Below, in pieces: positions 1-13,779 of a stretch of DNA of 64,000 bases (position 1 is its first letter; every line of letters begins with the position of its first letter). A program made the translations under genes and the position numbers. Source of the DNA: Aptenodytes patagonicus (Eukaryota; Chordata; Aves; Sphenisciformes; Spheniscidae); NCBI RefSeq assembly GCF_965638725.1, contig NC_134959.1:12156417-12220416 (forward strand), in the 5' to 3' direction. The notes below the pieces were generated by a model. That model was given only the letters and a program-made list of their open reading frames with translations. It was not told the DNA's origin and did no database searches.

Positions 1-3000
1 ACACCTTTACTTAAACCCTTCAAGAGTTTTATTTGCAAGTTGATTTTCTACCCCATCAATGAGATGAAGTCAGTCAGGCCCTTTTTCCCAGAAATAGTCC
101 AAATGCATCTGTGAACATTGCCAGCACTAGTGCAGAGGCTTAGTACCAGCATGACCTAACTGCAGAAAGACTGAACTTACTGAGAGGAAAAATAAAAACA
201 TGGTTTCAATAATATTGATTTTATCCAAAAGCTCAAAGTGCTTCATACAACATTAATTAACTCTCCCAGCAACTCTGTGAGATCAGTAAGTATTATTACA
301 ATTTTGCAGATGGCAAAAGAGATCAAAAGTTAAGAGCAGTATGTCCAGAGCCAAACAGCAGCTGAAGAGCAAAGAGCAGGTCTCTTGATGCGCAAGGCCA
401 GTCTGACCAGGCTCTCTCTTCCTTGTTGGGAATTAAACAGATCATGCTTGATTATATGTGTATTTTCAAATACAAAATTGCAAATACCAGTAGCGTAAGG
501 GCCAGGGGGTCTATGAGCCCCACTTGCTGTATTTGAGAGCAACTGATGACATGATTATCTACAGAGTACAACTGCTTTACTTCACTGGTTATTGATGTGA
601 TGGTGTAACATTTGGGTGGGGAGTGGGAGAAGGAAGCTTATTCAGATCATGTTAAAACAAAAATGCAAATATTTATGCAAAGACAGCTGTTACTACCTGC
701 TACCTGACAAACCACATATAAGCTTTAATGCAGCTTTAACACTATTGACAAATCTGTAACTACACTTTAGATTTAAGTGGCCTTCATCCGGCCTATTCCC
801 ACATGTAAACATAAAAGAAAAAACAAAACCAAAAAACCATACACACTCAACACGCACATTTAGCTTAAGTGTTAGGGATTTGTTTAGTAGTTTTGAACTA
901 CCTTAGAAACCTATCCTTGTAGAGTTTCACACGATAAATAATATAGAATCTTTTTGGCATGAGTAGTATTCTGACATTTTAACAGAGGTTTGTTTTTTTA
1001 TCACATGCATTAAAACACTTTACACAATCACACTGATGAGTAAGTTTCTTTGGTTTCTCGCTCTAGCTCTCAACTTAGGAACTAAATCTTATTTGTAACA
1101 GAAGAACAGCTGAAGGCCTTAATCCTCCAAAAACTTTTGTATGGGAGTAGTTTCACTGAAGTTAGCTGGACTGACTGAATAGTCCAGCTGACTACTCCTG
1201 CAAGGAAAATGAGTGAGGTGATGTAGCGCTCAGCCAAAATCGAGGGCAATTTCAACAGGTATAGGCACCACTTCCATTTGTGAACCAGAATCTACCCATA
1301 TTTCCTGTTTGGGGACACTCAAAAAACTCGACCTTTTTGGAGACAGTTGAATTTTGCATGCTCTGTAGACAGCACTTAGCCTTCCTCCTTGCAATTGTAC
1401 ACAAAGGACAAAAGGTAGTGCAAAATGTTGGGAAAAGGGAACGAGGAAAGCAAACAGACTTACACCTTTTTAGGCTGACATATTACAGTCTGAAAGTACC
1501 CAAAGCCCCTCTGCAAGGAAAAGGCTGGTGGCAAATCTTGGATATAACTGAACACTGAGATATTGTTACTGTCAGCAAAACAGGCAAATCTAAGTGAACT
1601 TCACATTGTTGAATTTCTTATTCATGTTGTTACTTAAGTAAGAAATATAGCAAATTGTCCAGCACAGCAGGCCCTTCACCCATACCCTCTGGGCAGCCAG
1701 TGAAAGCTCAGTGCTCACATGAAGGGATTTCCCAAATACATATTTAAAACATGCAAGCATGAGCCAAAAACAAACAACCTGTATTATGTATTTATATATT
1801 AAATCTATGCAAAAAAATATGCCACAGTTCACTCAATTTGCTTAAATATTGGCTTAAAATATTACTTCCTGGGTAAGTATGCAGACCACCCTAGAAATCT
1901 GTTACAGAAGGCAGGGGTCCATGTTTGTAACTAATATATAAAAATACGGAGTCACTCTTACAGAATCCAGACGAATCAGGTCTGTGCTCATGAACTGATG
2001 CAGATGCCAATTTTGCCCTCCTTCCTCAAACGTTTTGAGGCTTTTTTTAGGGTGCCCATGTTGAAGTACACAGTGACCAGCCCACTCCGGTGCCATCCTG
2101 GCTGGCTCATCATGCCATTCCTGCTGATGCATCAAAAAAGAGTGTTAATGATTTTGATACAAACACCTAGATACTCACTAACATTGGTGGTTCCCATCTA
2201 CAAGCTAAAGAACAGAAACTAGATGGAAACTAGCAGAGTAACAGCACACAGAAATATCCAGAATAAAGAACCCCCAAGTCATCTCTCTCTACTGTGCAAG
2301 AGCTGAGAACAAGTCCATTTGATTACAAACAGCATGTCCAAAAACTACCAGAGTATTTGTTTTTCTTTGTTCTTCATTTCAGGCACTATTCTCCTAATGC
2401 ACAAAAAAAGCTGCAAGTGGAGGAAGTGGGGCCCTAAAAGGAAAGAAAGAAGTGTCCAGCAAGCACCATCCCAACAGCCAAATCCCGAGAGGCTATGGGG
2501 TCCACGCGCGGGGAGGCAGGGCGGACACAGACATGCCTCTTCCCTACACACCACCCAGCCAACCCTTTCCTCCAGAGTGGAGTTTGGTCCCGTGGTGTCA
2601 CTGTTCGCGACTGCAGGATTTATTTGACATTAAAGTGCTGGGTTTTCTTCATACTAAAATTTCACAGGTCCATGGACTCTGCACCTCATCTGTGGCTCAA
2701 AATCAGTGCTAGAAAGTCACGTGATTTTGCATCAGCTACAAAGGTCAGAGGAACAGAAACATCCTCACAAGATTTTAATTTTCAAAATTCTTGTTTCCTG
2801 CAGGATCCAAAGTGCCACTGATTGAGGAGCAGTAGGGCACCTGGCTGACATTCACTGCAGCTTCTTTTCCCCAAATCTTCCTTAATTTGCACTTTCCAAT
2901 TGTCTTAAACTCTAGTTCTTTTTGTTTTCTTTTAGACAATGCCAACCCATGGGAGGTTAATCCCAAGATACTCCTAAATTTTGAAAAACATATTGCAACT

Positions 3001-3769
3001 TGCAATTATGGTTTACTTATATTTTTCACATATCAAATACTATCTATGTTGCAACTTTACAGTAAATACTTCTCAAAGAAAGATTCCTGCAGGTAAATGT
3101 TGTAACCAAAGATGCTCATCGTGGACATTAGACTTACATATTGCATTTGGGGCTACTCACAGCTGTGATATGCCCGCAGGTCTGAGTCCTGAAAATCTGA
3201 CCCTCCAAATATGCCAGTGAATCCATTTATTCCCATCACTGCTGTGCGAGCCCAAAAAAATGCCCGAGGATACGGCTGCTAAGATGGGACTTGTATTAAT
3301 GGGTTTTAAGCCTTTTGTCTTTAGATCTGAGGATGGATTCTGCCTTTGTTTACAGTAACACAAATTTGGAATAATTTCACTGAACTTGATTCGCAAGCTT
3401 AACAGGGCAGGATTTGGCCTTTGATTTTTAAAGATGTCTAGGAAAACCTTCTGTCCCTCTGCTGTGCCACTAATTACACGGAGAACAGCACAGAGCACTT
3501 ACTACAACTTTCACTTGGAAAAGACAGAATGTATGTAACACAAGCAAGTAAGAAGAGGTGAAAGGTAGGTCTCGGTACTGATGGGTGACAAAAGCCTCAG
3601 CATCAGACACCTAGCCAACGTGCACTCAAACTGGGGGGGGGGGGGGAGAAGGAAAGAATAGCTTCATTTACCTGAGAGGCTATTGAAGATCTGGAGACAA
3701 GAAAAAAAGACATTTGAGAGAGGCATTTTCTTGGCTCTATATGAATAAAAACCCGGGGGGGTGGGAACG
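1..3769. other. Intergenic, no gene recognised
   Basis: AT-rich sequence with only short unremarkable open frames on both strands. None resembles LRP3, the gene that follows WDR88 in the human order. A 14-base G run lies at 3633-3646. I see no RNA gene or clear mobile element here. Ancient unrecognised repeats cannot be excluded by eye. Confidence 0.5.
3633..3646 (+). repeat. Poly-G tract (14 G)
   Basis: An uninterrupted run of 14 G follows an AT-rich stretch. It is a low-complexity tract likely to vary in length and hard to sequence. No function is implied. Confidence 0.9.
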
Positions 3770-4035
3770 TAACCTCCGCTGTAAAGCGCGCAGGGGGCTG
3801 CCGAGCCCGGGGCGGGCAATGCGCGTGGCGCGCGCCTCCTGAATTGCGACGTCTTGATTTTTAGCTATAGAACGGATTTTTTTCCTCCTAATTGCAGCGA
3901 AGCTGCAGCCCGGCCCGCCCCCTCCCGTCGCGGCGACACGGGCGGCCCCGTCGCAGCCCCGTCCCGTCCCCGCAGCGCCCGGCGGGCCCGTCCCCGCCGC
4001 CACCGCGCGGCGGCGGCAAAACAGCGCCCGCGGGC

Positions 4036-4039
4036 AAAA
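4036..4039 (-). terminator. RNA polymerase III T-run behind tRNA-Thr
   Basis: A TTTT run on the minus strand lies about 22 bases past the 3' end of the tRNA gene. It is the first such run and sits in otherwise GC-rich sequence. This is the usual minimal Pol III terminator. Confidence 0.6.
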
Positions 4040-4060
4040 GGCGGGTCCCCGCCCCGCGCA

Positions 4061-4133
4061 GGCACCGCTGGGATTCGAACCCAGGATCTCCTGTTTACTA
4101 GACAGGCGCTTTAACCAACTAAGCCACGGCGCC
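4061..4133 (-). tRNA. tRNA-Thr (anticodon AGT)
   Basis: A 73-base sequence on the minus strand folds as a complete cloverleaf. The acceptor arm pairs GGCGCCG with the CGGTGCC end (with wobble), the D-loop holds the A-box (TGGCTTAGTTGG), the anticodon stem-loop is CTGTCTAGTAAACAG, and the T-arm holds the B-box (GGTTCGAATCC). The anticodon AGT is at 4097-4099 (complement), so it is charged with threonine and A34 would be read as inosine. There is no intron, and CCA is not encoded, as normal in eukaryotes. The sequence is, as far as I recall, essentially that of vertebrate tRNA-Thr-AGT. I see no mismatch that would stop folding, so it looks functional. Confidence 0.97.
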
Positions 4134-4450
4134 GGGCGATAAGCGCAACCTCCGCGCGGCCCCAATACATCGGCCCGGCTCCTGCCCGCGCCGCGGCCGC
4201 GTGTGCGGTGCCCCGGTACCTCTGCCAGTACGGCCGCCGCAACCCGGCCCGGCCCCGCTGCCAGCGCCTTCCCCCGCCGCCCGGAACTGCCCTCGCAAGC
4301 CGGCAGGATCAGGCAGCGGGCTCAGTCCCGCTGCCAGCTCAGCTCCTGCCCAAGGTTCAGACACGCAGCTGCAGCTCAGAGGGGGCGAACAGCGCCTTGC
4401 GCTGCCGCTGTGAACAGCCGGGAAAAGAACGGCTGCGGCCACTGCTCTGC

Positions 4451-6948
4451 GAGACTTACTTCTCTGTGCGTGACTGTAAATTGCACACACACGTTAGCGC
4501 ACAACACATGCCAAGACTGAAGGAAAATACATAAATGTCAGCATTTTAAAAAAAAACCACTTATGCAAGATTGCTTACGGTTAGGCTCCAGTCCGCCTTA
4601 TCCAACAGCGTCTCGACTGCCCAAGGCTCACAGCCGAAGATACCAAGGGACGATCAGGCCTCAATTACATGCTGCAATCATCTATAACGATGCAAAAATT
4701 AAACTACGATATGCGTATGCACACACTGCTTATGAGCTTTATGATCTGTGCACACACATAACACTAGAGTGCCTGACCAAATACGCACATGTTGGTACAA
4801 GCTAAATAATCACAAGAAGGGATTTGGGTAGTTTTCTACAGAGCCGATTAGAATTCTTCACAGAGAATTGATGCTGCCACCAGTAAAACGCCTTCCCTCA
4901 GGGCCCCAGCCCTTTAGCCTGTTACCCGCAAAGGCAGCAAGCGAGGATGTGCCACACCAAGAAACGGATGGGGTTACCGGGTAGGAATGAGCCATGAACG
5001 AACATGGAGCCCGGCCCACAACCCAAGGTTATCAGGAAAGGATCATCTTCACAAATAGACCTGATTACAGGCCTGGAGTGTTATCAGAATCTGCAAAGCA
5101 TAGAGATTGCTTTAGCAATTTAACAGGCATCTAAGACATATTTACAGCCAAATTACAGACGTTATTCTTCAAATAACTCCTACAGAAGGGCAGCCACACT
5201 GACTTGGTCTAAAACAGTCTTACAACTTTCTCATGAGGTTAGAACGGGGACTGAGTGAATTAGTCATACTGTAGGGGTACAAGAGCCAGAAAAAATGCAG
5301 ATAAATCTCCATCTTATGAATTGTCTGTAATTATCACATTCTCTGCAAAACCTACGTGGCATACAAAGATGAGCCTACTGCTGCAGGTGAGATCAGTTCA
5401 GGGCTGAAGACAAGCTGACTCACACGGCACCCAAGCACTAAACAGGTGATGGTAATGGACAGGAAACAGCAACAAGTATTAAAACTTACTGATTTTATTA
5501 AAACCAAAATGTAAGAATTCATTTTTCCTTGTTTTTCTCAATTTGGGAAACAGAAAGAGGATTCATTTAAAAGAAAACTTCCAACCTATTCACATTACTA
5601 ATGCAAAATGAACCAAGCCTCTACAGAGCAACTGCTTTTTTTCCTGTTTCAGCAGAAAAAATTGGACCTTTGATTTTTCCAGCTGAAAAGGATAAAGAAA
5701 GAAACAAAGAGCACTTACAATTCTAATACAACATTAATTATCCTAGGACTAATCTTTTCTAACATACAGAAATTAGTTCAGTATTACTAACTACATTAAA
5801 GCCAAATTAATTCAGCTATAAAAACATGCATATTTTATGATGTTTAAAAAACCAAAAAACCAAAAAACCTGAGGAGCATAGACACAGCATTTTCTTTTAG
5901 CCCCTGTAACAAAACAATAATATTAAATTAAGCAGTAAAGAGGGGAAAAGAATTCTGCAAAATAATACAATTTATCACCTAAACTCAAAGAGATAATCAG
6001 CACAAAACATACTATGCCCTAGAAATATTTTTCATTTGACCTTGGATTCAAGTGTAATTGTTGCTACACAATTCACATAATTTAAACAAGGGAAAAAAAA
6101 AAATCTACCTACCTAGATTTCTTTGTATTCCACAGCTTGACTGCATTCCAGGCTGTCACATGCCCAGTTCCAACTATTTTCCCCACTTTAGGTTCCTTTT
6201 AGAAAGAAATGTCGAAAAGGTTGAAAACACTATTTTTAGCAATAAAGCTTCCAAACATTTTGAAACACTTAATCTTTTATTAATTGACATTCTCACATAT
6301 ACTGAATAGATATAATCCTCTCAGGGTTGCTCCTAAGAAAGGGTAGAAAAAATACCATGCTCCTTGCTGGGGGGAGCCTTTATTACACAAACTAATTTGT
6401 GCTGCATCATGTCAGACATGAACCACAACTTACAAAAAATTTGTAAAGGAGCTTTCAGGCATTGAGAGTGAGGGGTATGGCAAGAAGTTAGAAAAAAGTT
6501 CATGGTCTTATTAAAAAACATCTTTCTGATGTCCACTGACAGCAAAGATTCTTTGCTTGCCATAGTCAAGAAGAATGGTTTATCTAAAAAACAGAAGGAA
6601 ACCTGTCAATAATTTACATATCCTCATAATTTCTTTAGTCAATTGAACTTGGAACTAGTGTATTCATTTAAAATTGTTTAAAATTTCCCAAAGGGCAAGT
6701 AAGTAACTTTATTCTCTAGTACCATGCAGCATAAATAAGGTTTCAACTACTGGGGATTTTTATTCTTTACCTGGTATGTCACAGCTATTTAATGGATTAG
6801 TACAATGTATTTTATTATTCTTCATACAGAATACTACAGTAGAGCAAGGTTAGAGGAAAGTCTTAGCTTTATATGTGTATTACATAAAGATGTACAGACG
6901 CTCCATTTATTTTTAAATGTGTTAACGTCCCAAGACTGCTAGATTAAT
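4451..6948. other. Intergenic, 3' flank of WDR88
   Basis: AT-rich sequence between the CpG island and the WDR88 stop codon. Part of the right side would be the old WDR88 3' UTR. Only short chance open frames are present, and no gene or repeat family was recognised. Confidence 0.5.
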
Positions 6949-9900
6949 TTAAAGATCAGGAGAAACAGAAGGTGGTAACGGCAAAATTTTTCTCACTGGA
7001 GAAGACAGATGACAGAATACACACTTGGATGTCATTTGAGAGTCACTACACTGCAGGTGTAAGAAAGGTTTTTCACATTCTTCACACTGGTGTAAATAGA
7101 ACAAAAATGGCATTTCAGTTAACCACCTGTGACAGATGTGCATTATTCCACTCATGAAGGTACAGCTCTACATACACACATATATCTAGGCCTGATTTTT
7201 GAGATGCATTGATGTATAGCTGTCGTAAACTTGACACAGATAATGCTGCTCAAAATTCATTCCTGTGTATTTTATGTGAACTCTGATTTTTTTTTTTTCA
7301 ACTAATACAGTATCATACTTTACTTTTTGGGTGGCTTGATGGGTATCCAGTTTTTAGCTGTTCTGTCTTGGTGATAATCACTAGGTGGTTTGGGGCTTTT
7401 TTTGTTTATTTTTTTTTTAACCTGACCATTATCTGACTAAAGGAGAAATGTAGAAAGAAAAATTTAAAAAGGATAATTTATACATAACAATAATTTTAGA
7501 TTAAATATTAACCCACTGTAGTCACTACAAAGAAGTTTTTCTGCTGACTACACACATACTCATGAAGTTTAATCCACTTCTATCAGAGTCAACATAACAT
7601 TAATTCCCAGTTCACTCTTGTGAAAATATTTACAAAAAATTTGAGACATTTTTCTGTTTGGCATGCTTTAAGTATTGCTAAAATGCACCAAAGAATCCTT
7701 TCCTGTACCAATTTTAACCATATTCTCAAATTTCTGTGAATTGATACTTTTAGGAATGTACACATCTTCACTGCTGGCACATTTATAAAACTTATTTAAA
7801 AGCTTAAAAAGCTGCACATTGAATACCTGCTATTCAACAAGAAAGTCTGATAAAAATACTATAGAAATAATAATAAAGTTAATTCTTTTTCATGCAATTT
7901 CACTTATTGGTTATTGACAAAGAGAAAAATATACACAAGATCTTGCAAATCCACTACCAAAACCAATTGAGGGACTGTAATAAAAAACATGTTTCAATAG
8001 CATTAAGCTTGTTAATGTTCTTCTCTCTTAACATCTATTTCTAATTCATGTTTTAGAAGTCAGAATACATACAGTCTCAGCTTTAAAAAGACACTCCTCG
8101 GAATTCATATAAGCTGATTTATGTCCAGGAACGCATGAATATTACCTGCCTTGGTTTAGTAATACTCCTGTATAAGCAGCCTATTACTCTGCAGAAGCAT
8201 CAGGTGTAGAAAACCAAAATATTTTTAGAAGTACACATACATGGCTCTGTTTTCTAAAAACAAAAATGCACCTGTACATGAAAACTGGTGTCCTTACCAA
8301 AATAAATTTTAAAAAAGAACTGTTATTACTACATCCCACTCCTAAAAAAGGATTTGACAATTTTTGCAAATACAGAACAAACACAATCAATTTGTGTTTT
8401 CAGCCTGGAAATCTGACAGCTTTCCTTTAGCATTCAAATTTTCTTTCTGAATAAAGTATGAGGTGTGGTTAAAAAACAATGTGATAGGACCTGAGCAATT
8501 TTTGAGCCTCTTGCTTTTCTGCTTTCTATCACTGAAGGAATATGATCCGTTATTTCAATATTCCACAGTCTCAAAGTAGAATCCTGAGAAAAAGATGCAA
8601 TTATTTTGATGTATTTGCAAATTACCAAAAAAGCAATTTACATCATCATTTCCATAAGGATGAAATCTCATCTCATCAGATTAACCCTCTCAATGAGAGC
8701 TAAACTCTCTCGCATTTAAATACCATGTCTTTGGAAACAATCTTTAGCAGTCTTAAAACTGCCTGCACATTTAAAAATAACCAAAAATAAACATACTTAT
8801 CAAATTCTTTTAAAGATTTTCTGTAATTACTTGAGGTAAATACTGATTACAACTTAGCACTTTTATGAACAACTTCACCATTGTTAAATTTCATCAAAAA
8901 AAAAAGCTGAAAACAAGGGATGAAATCTTCACATCCATTTATAAGTTAGCTCCTGAAACCACATCAGGAATTAGTGATTACCTTTGAGGCTGAAAGAATC
9001 CACCACTTGTTTTGCTAATCGCAACATCTGTCACCCAGTCCCAATGACCCTACAGTAAAGCAAAATTTAACTATAACACAAGGAAGAAAACTTTAAACCT
9101 AGTTGTACCATAAATCCATTTTGAAATGCAGTGAGAAAATTCTTATCTAGACCGCCTCATGTCCAGTCAAGAAAAAAATGTTATGAAGTTCATACTTTCC
9201 TACATATACCTGAAAACAGTGGCTGTTACGATCTCTGGTAACCAGACCACCAGCTGTGGCACTCAGAATGACAGCTACACAGTTACCATGGGCTTAAGCT
9301 CGATTTAAGCATAGGTCTCTTCTATTTTTTGAACAGTTTAATAGAGAATTGTAAAGAGAGAGTTGACTTCTAATACTCATTACCTAAAAAAATCTTGAGG
9401 CTGTTTATCATGTGATAATGGAAGGAAGAGCTGTGGGAACAGACAGCAGCTTCCCCCCATTTAAGGGAAGGAAACCAATTCTGAAAGCAGGCCAAGTCAA
9501 GCAGCTGTATCGGATATCCTCGTTCTGACAACAGCAGCACCGCTGATTTGAGGTTAACAGCATTGAGTTGGCATAAGAATAGAAACAGGTTAAAATCTAA
9601 AATGAATTATTTATTCCAGCTAGGGAGGTTATTCAAACATTAATGGTATTAACAGATAAAATTCCGAGAGTTTACGAAAGCATGGTGTCATTTTGATAGC
9701 CAAATGCCACACCTAAGAAATACAATAAAAAGATGAACATACATTTTTCCAGCACAGAGAAGTCATCAAACATGTATACATAAAATGTGGTTTTTACAGC
9801 AGAATCTTTAAAACATGTTTTTAAACTTAGTTATGAGCCCAGAATGTAATTATACCAAGGCACGGATACTCAACTGGAATTCTCCATAGTTACAAAGATA

Positions 9901-12725
9901 TTAGCATTTAAACAGATGCCTTCTTTTTTATGGGAAACTGAGTTACTTACAGTCATTGCTGTGAACTGGGAAACTTGCAGTAGCTGTATTACATAAAGCA
10001 CCGATGCTGGTGGAGAATGTGTACTGTTACTGCTCAAAAAGTTTAATCAGTACAGTTCCAGTTCCGGAGGGTAGGTAAGCTTATGTTTAAGGTAACGGGT
10101 GTGAGGCACAGCCTTATGAGCTCTCCTATATGAAGATGCTATCTTAAATGCGACAGCAGTTGAAAGCTATTTTTAAGCCCAAGGTTTTGAAGGAAAGTGG
10201 TCTTTTCTGAGATCTTCCAGGTGGGTTTGTTCATGAGTGTTTTAACTAAGCCTTGAATAGTGTATGCAGTAAGTAAAAAAAAAAAAAGTCCATTAAAATC
10301 GTATTTTCATAAGATAAGAAAGAGCCAAGGTTGCAAATCTGAACTCTGACATTGCTTGACTTCTGTGAAATTAACATTTGCAAAACGCATGCACGTAACT
10401 ATGAATACTGTTAATCCTTTTTATTTGACCCACATGTCTGATCATTAGTTCAAGTCTTGTGGATTGTTTCCACCAAAATAAGAAACAAATGAAAAGTATT
10501 GTAATACAATATGGTATGTTTGCAAAAAATAAAGTCATGATGGCACAAAAAAACCCTAATGAGAGTTGGACTTTTATTTTATGCAGATATTACTTACTGC
10601 CTCAAATTTTAGGTAGTATTATCATGGATACAGAAGAAAAGAGGAGGCCTAGCTCTAAGCAGGGATGGCTAAATACTAAATAGCTACCTCATTTACAGAA
10701 TTGTCCATCCTAAAAAGTACTGTAACATGGTGGACCACATCCCCATCACTATAAGCAGTAATGTAAACTATGTAACCTAGGGACTGAGCTAAGCTTGACA
10801 ACCTCAACACTGATATTTACTTTTTTTTTTTAATGCTTCCCTTTTAATGTACTGTTTTCTGTGGACACAAGCAAGCATGTAAACATACAGATATACAAGA
10901 GTGCGGCATTTCAAAGTGAATATATGCACTATCCAGGCTCTTGTTACTTGCTGGAAGAAACTCTCTCCTGTAACATAGGTACAACTCCATTCAGTATAAT
11001 CCTTAAATGTGCTTGTTCATAAAAAGAGAAATGTAATAGCTTATTAACAACTGACTTGACAAAGGTAGTATCTTTGTAGCTAATTGTGTAAGAATATGCT
11101 GTTCTAGGAAATTAAATCACGCAAATCCAGGATATATTCCTGCCTGTATCTAAAAAGGACGGGCAAGGGTATTTGTCAGATAATGAAATATACAATGCTT
11201 TTAAACCAGCAATACATTTTACACCTTCCCATCAAATTAGTGACCAAATAAGAGCTCAGTACCTTTAAACTTAGCTTTTTATAGCCTGCCTCTGTATCCC
11301 ATATAGCTATAGTTTTGTCATATCCGCCAGACACAAGTGATGCTGAAATATAAAATCAGAATACTATATTTTATCTTTGCTTTATCATACAGACTAATAA
11401 AAGAAGCTCCTTCTAACAGTGAGTCAGACTTTATAAAAAAAATTAAATAATGAGCTATTAGTCATGCCTTAACAAGATAGCAGAAGTTCCTTTCGGCTAC
11501 TTGTTGTTCATGTTCTTAATTTTGTAAATATTAATATATAAATTTAGCAAACACACAACTGAGTGGAAAAAACCATACATGAAAATTCTGTTGACTTAGA
11601 AAATTAAGGAGATGTTTAAGAATTAAAATATAGAGAACACTTTCAGAATTGTTAGGTCAACTGCGAATAAAAACAAAAAAGTAGAGTTTAGTGTGGAAAG
11701 CATGCTTTCAGATTCCAATATTCATAGGCCTATCTGTATTTGCATGTCTTCAAGCCACAGGTACATTTTTCCCCACAGAGTTGCTATTTCTTTATTTGAG
11801 TTGCCTAACTCAGAAGGCACTGTATGAGTATGACTGCAGATTAACCCGCTGTCAGCAGTTCAGGAGTCATCTTTACCGGAGTATTCAGATGTGAAGTTGC
11901 AAAAGAAAACAGCCAATTAGATCACAATGTACAGAAATTCGTATTACTCCATCCCAGTGAAGAGAGGAGAAGCAGTTTCAGCACAGCAGCAGTTCACAGT
12001 AACACCAATTTCATGTTGTGGAGGGACTAGGAGTTGTGTATGATCTAGTGAAAGTAATGTTGCTAGGGCAATAAGAAATAGCTCCCCACTACCTGCACTC
12101 AGATATAGGTAAACTGGGGAGTCTGTTTCTTCCTCCTATTCATGCAAGCATCGAGGAGACATCAAGTTCCAGGTGCCAAATTGTCTTGCTATAACTCATA
12201 AATATCATCTACTTTGAACATGGCGGTTTATGTGCTCAATCAGTGTAGCTGAGAACATCCACGAAGTTTTTCAGAAGTACATTACTAGCATATGTTGTTT
12301 GGGCTGTGAAGTAACATTACTTTTGGGGGTACTAACAAAGACATACACATTTTCCTAATTATTACAGATCAGAACAGTATTTACTGAACATGTTTTTTCA
12401 ACTAACTCATGTTAGGAGAATATCCGCATGTGCTAAGTTAATCTTCTAACATAGTATTGTGCTTATACTCCATTATGATCTTTTTATTATACCTCTTGAT
12501 AGGTATATCAATTAAGCAAACGTTCCAGTTGCCTGGTTAAGACAGAACACAGATCATCAACTTCAATTTACTTATTTACATGGACATCATTTTCTCATCA
12601 TTAAACATGTTATCTTGGAAATGATGAATTAATTACCTACATGATTAGAGCGGTCACTCGTTCATCTGAGATGTCCTATACATAGGTATTGAGATACATT
12701 GTGCAGTAGTATTAAGACAACTCAC

Positions 12726-12908
12726 TGTCTTGGCTAAAAAGGCAGGAACTAACAGAACCTTCATGTCCTTGGTTCAAGGAAATGGGTTCATGACACAAAT
12801 TCTCCTGTCTTTATGTCCCATATTTTTGAGCTTTTGTCCCAGGATGCTGTGCACAAGTAATGACCGTCAGAGGTAAAGCAGCAGTCTGAGATAGCATTGC
12901 CATGTCCC
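12726..12908 (-). pseudogene. WDR88: WDR88 exon 7, frameshifted
   Basis: The exon opens in phase with GHGNAISDCCFTSDGHYLC and a WD blade ending in KIWDIKTGEF. It then hits TGA within three codons. The next conserved stretch, QGHEGSVSSC, is in a different frame. The distance between GEF and QGHEG is 25 nt, not a multiple of three. The exon length (183) also disagrees with the phases of its neighbours by one base. The acceptor (tgtgtttcag) and donor (gtgag) look normal. Confidence 0.8.
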
Positions 12909-13779
12909 CTGAAACACAGATGAAAAACACAGGAAGAGTGAGGTTTTGTAACCATTACAAATCTCTCAAAGAGCCTCCTGCAACATTAAGCACCCTGTCT
13001 CCATCCAGTAAAGCACCATAAGCATATTCTGAATTTTAACCACATGGAATAGTTCTGTAAAGTCTCTGGAGCTACTTACAACCTCACAGCCAGCACGGGC
13101 TTAAATCCCTTATTAGATTAGGTCATTTTGCAGGACTGAACCCTAGCTGTTAAGTGACAAGTGACCAGCTATTTTTTTGTTTAATGCAGCTTAACAAGAA
13201 ATTGTTTAGCAGCTACAACACAACCACATTTTACTAAGTTACCAAAAAAAGCCACCCATTTTTCATTAAATAAATAGCATGCATCTATCTCCACATGTAA
13301 ATTTCAACTCAAACATTCAGAGGAAAAAGATTAAACAATTCTAGATTAAAGTCTAGTTTTGGAAGCAGTGATACCCATCAGAAAAGAAATCTGGACGTTC
13401 CAGAACTGGGTGAGGACTCTAGTGCTTCCTGAAATCTACAGTGGGGAAAGGATTATGAGCATCTCTTACAGGAAACAATGCTGTAGTCATTGCAATTTAA
13501 AAGAAACATTACAATGTTGCATATTGAATTTCCCATCCAAAGTAATTCCTAATCCCTCAAAGACAATTTTATTACAGTGTTTAAAGGCAGACTCTCTCTC
13601 CGATTATTGTTTTCAGAATTCAAAGCTAAATTGGTAGGGCTTATTTAAAGCCATTGATATTTTTAACGGTTGATTTGACATCTCTATTGTTGCATACTTC
13701 CTTTGTAAAATGATAACAATATCCTAAACTGACATAATGTTTTTACTGTATTACTGACTTCAGTGAGAGATATGAGAGT

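Larger units (their letters stand above)
3770..4450. promoter_or_regulatory. CpG island around the tRNA gene
   Basis: Very GC-rich stretch with dense CpG, sharply distinct from the AT-rich flanks. It contains the tRNA-Thr gene. The long open frames seen on both strands here come from the low number of stop codons in GC-rich DNA and do not look like proteins. In human the next gene after WDR88 is LRP3, so this island could also be the promoter of a neighbour that runs leftward out of the window. No coding first exon was found, so this is inference. Confidence 0.6.

Noticed and set aside
3737-4165. 142-codon minus-strand open frame across the tRNA region
   Set aside because: Its middle is simply the tRNA gene translated; the remainder is GC-rich low complexity.
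1-4450. LRP3 as the next gene to the left
   Set aside because: Expected from the human gene order, but no CUB or LDL-receptor class A motif was found on the minus strand here. The gene may start outside the window or have a non-coding first exon.
8982-9050. Frameshift in WDR88 exon 9
   Set aside because: A first reading seemed to lose a base. Recounting the bases gave 23 whole codons in phase, with only a tryptophan-to-glycine change (SGGILSASK). The exon is intact.
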